A stretch of 7,196 nt of DNA from CADCTB01 sp035494015 (GTDB taxonomy: Bacteria > Actinomycetota > Acidimicrobiia > Acidimicrobiales > AC-14), in NCBI GenBank assembly GCA_035494015.1, contig DATJHJ010000034.1:1-7196 (forward strand), in the 5' to 3' direction. Below are positions 5,691 to 7,196 of the stretch, piece by piece. Within the stretch, counting starts at the first letter, position 1, and each line of letters opens with the position of its first letter. A model generated the notes under the pieces. That model did not search any database, had not been told where the DNA came from, and saw only the letters and a program-made list of their open reading frames with translations. The position numbers and the translations under genes were made by a program.

Positions 5691-7057
5691 TTGAGCGCGC
5701 CAGGGCTCATAGCCGCGGCCATGCTTCCGGCCACTCGGGGGGCGGCGAAGGAGGTGCCGGACCATTGCGCACCTTCGAGACCACCAGGATCGGTGGTATA
5801 GGTCGTGATGACATCGGTCCGGATGTAGCTGCTCTCGATGTCGACGCCGAGCGCCCAGGCATCCACCCAGGGCCCGAAGTTGCTGAACGGCGCCCGCCGC
5901 ATGGACCGATCGAGGGCACCGACGGCGATAACGTCGGTGAAAGCGGCCGGGTAGAACAGGTCTGAGCGGTTACGGTTCCCTGCGGCGGCGACGATGCTGA
6001 GCCGGGGGTTCTGCGCTCGCAGTGCGTCGATTTCCCGTCGGGTGTTCGGCGCCGGGTGCAAGGGATCCGCTGGTCCTCCCAGCGAGATGTTGATGATGTC
6101 GATGCTCTCGTCCCGCAACGACCCGATGGCGGTGGCGAGAGCGACGTCGTCGGTGAATCCGTGCGAGTCCACCACGGCCCGCCCAACGATGGTGGCGCCC
6201 GGCGCGTGCTGCAGGATCACGCCGGCGATGAACGTGCCGTGCCCCGCCTCGATGTCGGGACGGAGGTCGCCATCCTCGTCGATCTCCTCGTAGTCCTCTT
6301 CGCCGCGCGACTCCGCATGGGTCAACCACTGGTGGCTGCTCCGGATCCCAGTGTCGAGAACCGCGACGCGGACGTTCTGACCCGCGACGCCGGTGCCCGG
6401 CGTGCCCGGGAGCGGGTGGCGGGGTGGGAGCGGGATGGCCGGGACCGAAGGGACCCATCCCCAGTCCTGCTGCGATACAAGAACCTGGTTGGCCCACACG
6501 CCGGCCGTCTTGGGCGTTCGGTTGGCGCGGACCGCCTTGAGCACCTTGGGCACCGCGGGCCCCCCGGGAGGCAAGCGAAGCATCACCGCCCCTTGACGAT
6601 CGAGCATGGCGGCGCCCTCCAATCGGCGGGCCGTGTCGCGGCGCGAGAGGCGGTCGCGCCGGTCCCGGAGATGATCGCGCAGCAAGTCCTGCGGGCTCCG
6701 GGGGTCCTCCTTCAACGACGGCAGCCGCTTGAGCGCCGCGCAGGCGTTCATGACCGCCTCGGCCTGCGGGTCGCGGTCGAGCAGGAGCATGGCGTGGTCG
6801 CGAGGGGGGAGGCGGGAGGGCGGCTCCTCGAGCACGAGGGCGCCGTAGTCGTCCTGCAGCTGGTGAAGCATCTCGTGATTGTTTCGCTCGAGATCCTTCA
6901 TCTTGGCCACGAGCTCGCCGCGGCGGTAAAGGTACTGCCGGCCCGGTTTCGAACCTGCAATCGCCACGTCTTCCGGCAGCTCAGGCAACCGGAACTGGGG
7001 GTAGTACGACTGTTCGCCGGACCGCTCGCCGTTGTCGGGCGACAAGGTCTCACTCAT
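5687..7057 (-). CDS. Subtilisin-family (S8) serine protease without visible signal peptide
   Basis: The 456-residue product contains a subtilase catalytic core. It has Asp235 in VRVAVLDTGIRSSH, His273 in AGHGTFIAG, the oxyanion Asn361 in VAAAGN and the nucleophile Ser436 in WSGTSFAAPRVAG, all in the right order and context. A long N-terminal region (1-225) precedes the core. It has no signal peptide or membrane segment, and residues 45-150 are highly charged and look helical. It ends in a Pro-rich stretch, VPSVPAIPLPPRHPLPGTPGTG (about 202-223). An acidic insert (EEDYEEIDEDGD, 253-264) lies between the Asp and His motifs. The protein stops only 20 residues after the catalytic Ser, short for the family. 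The start is ATG 7057 or the adjacent ATG 7060. The stop overlaps the lipoprotein start (GTGA), so the two are translationally coupled. The substrate is unknown. Confidence 0.92.
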   Translation of the reverse strand: MSETLSPDNGERSGEQSYYPQFRLPELPEDVAIAGSKPGRQYLYRRGELVAKMKDLERNNHEMLHQLQDDYGALVLEEPPSRLPPRDHAMLLLDRDPQAEAVMNACAALKRLPSLKEDPRSPQDLLRDHLRDRRDRLSRRDTARRLEGAAMLDRQGAVMLRLPPGGPAVPKVLKAVRANRTPKTAGVWANQVLVSQQDWGWVPSVPAIPLPPRHPLPGTPGTGVAGQNVRVAVLDTGIRSSHQWLTHAESRGEEDYEEIDEDGDLRPDIEAGHGTFIAGVILQHAPGATIVGRAVVDSHGFTDDVALATAIGSLRDESIDIINISLGGPADPLHPAPNTRREIDALRAQNPRLSIVAAAGNRNRSDLFYPAAFTDVIAVGALDRSMRRAPFSNFGPWVDAWALGVDIESSYIRTDVITTYTTDPGGLEGAQWSGTSFAAPRVAGSMAAAMSPGALK

Positions 7058-7067
7058 CATTCCCCCC
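7055..7067 (-). promoter_or_regulatory. G-rich ribosome-binding site with tandem ATG start
   Basis: On the minus strand GGGGGGA (7067-7061) is followed at once by ATGATG (7060-7055). The first ATG is only 1 nt from the G-run and the second is 4 nt away, so the second (7057) is slightly favoured as the protease start. In-frame sequence upstream to 7135 lacks a comparable site and crosses the inverted repeats of the leader. Confidence 0.6.
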
Positions 7068-7092
7068 GTTTTGTGCCGCCGTTCCGCCTGGT

Positions 7093-7108
7093 CGAGCCAT
7101 GAGGCTCG
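7093..7108. repeat. Short inverted repeat in the protease 5' leader
   Basis: CGAGCC (7093-7098) and GGCTCG (7103-7108) are perfect inverted arms around ATGA. It could be a small hairpin in the leader RNA or a protein-binding half-site pair. It lies 33 bp upstream of the protease start region, next to the second palindrome at 7110-7124. Confidence 0.45.
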
Positions 7109-7109
7109 G

Positions 7110-7124
7110 CGGGTGATACACCCG
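7110..7124. promoter_or_regulatory. Operator-like palindrome upstream of the protease-lipoprotein operon
   Basis: CGGGTG-ATA-CACCCG is a perfect 15-bp palindrome with 6-bp arms, about 50 bp upstream of the protease start. On the minus strand it is immediately preceded by TAGAAAT (7131-7125), the most AT-rich stretch nearby and a possible -10 region, so a bound repressor could cover the transcription start. No convincing -35 element is visible, and the regulator is not in the window. Confidence 0.4.
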
Positions 7125-7196
7125 ATTTCTATCATCCAGGGATCGTGAGCGATGGGGCGGGTGAGCGGAGCGGTCGGGCGGGCGCCGGAGCGCGCG

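Noticed and set aside
5691..5765. Upstream extension of the lipoprotein start to ATG 5765
   Set aside because: It would put 25 residues ahead of an excellent lipoprotein signal peptide and overlap the protease by 79 nt. GTG 5690 with the GTGA overlap explains the data better.
3918..5801. A 627-codon plus-strand open frame opposite the lipoprotein gene
   Set aside because: It lies antisense to a clear SBP_bac_5 gene. Its translation is Arg/Gly/Asp/Val-rich without family motifs. Long antisense open frames are expected in very GC-rich DNA.
7145..7196. Possible start of a divergent plus-strand gene (GTG 7145 or ATG 7152)
   Set aside because: Both frames stay open to the window edge, but only about 15 codons are visible, with generic Gly/Ala/Arg composition and no clear ribosome-binding site. 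They cannot be supported from this much sequence.

Overview
The window is very GC-rich, with G or C at most third codon positions, GTG starts and 4-nt GTGA stop/start overlaps. Together with the gene families this points to a high-GC Gram-positive (actinobacterial) genome. A member of Acidimicrobiia or a related lineage is possible, but nothing here fixes the taxon.

Layout. (1) 1-1086, minus strand: the start of a cobalamin (B12) biosynthesis operon. A cobalamin riboswitch leader is followed by cobI (precorrin-2 C20-methyltransferase), which overlaps by 4 nt the start of cobM (precorrin-4 C11-methyltransferase), cut by the window edge. (2) 1164-2099, minus strand: a MmcQ/YjbR-family gene, then an unrecognised 138-aa gene with an EF-hand-like loop, closed by a long nested inverted repeat that looks like a terminator. 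(3) 2149-4006, plus strand: two overlapping inner-membrane permease genes of an oligopeptide/dipeptide ABC importer (DppB/OppB and DppC/OppC types). (4) 4014-7060, minus strand, convergent with the permeases and only 7 bp away: a subtilisin-family (S8) protease without a visible signal peptide, coupled by a GTGA overlap to a lipoprotein solute-binding protein of the peptide-binding family SBP_bac_5. Upstream of the protease lie two short inverted repeats, one operator-like.

How the genes may work together. CobI and CobM act in the same corrin pathway, and the riboswitch should shut them down when cobalamin is plentiful. The two permeases and the lipoprotein look like three parts of one peptide importer. 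The ATPase subunits are not in the window, and the binding protein is transcribed with a protease rather than with the permeases. The most unusual unit is this protease plus binding-protein pair. It could be a peptide-processing and uptake, or peptide-sensing, module, but that is inference from gene order only. The MmcQ/YjbR and 138-aa genes have no clear link to either neighbour.
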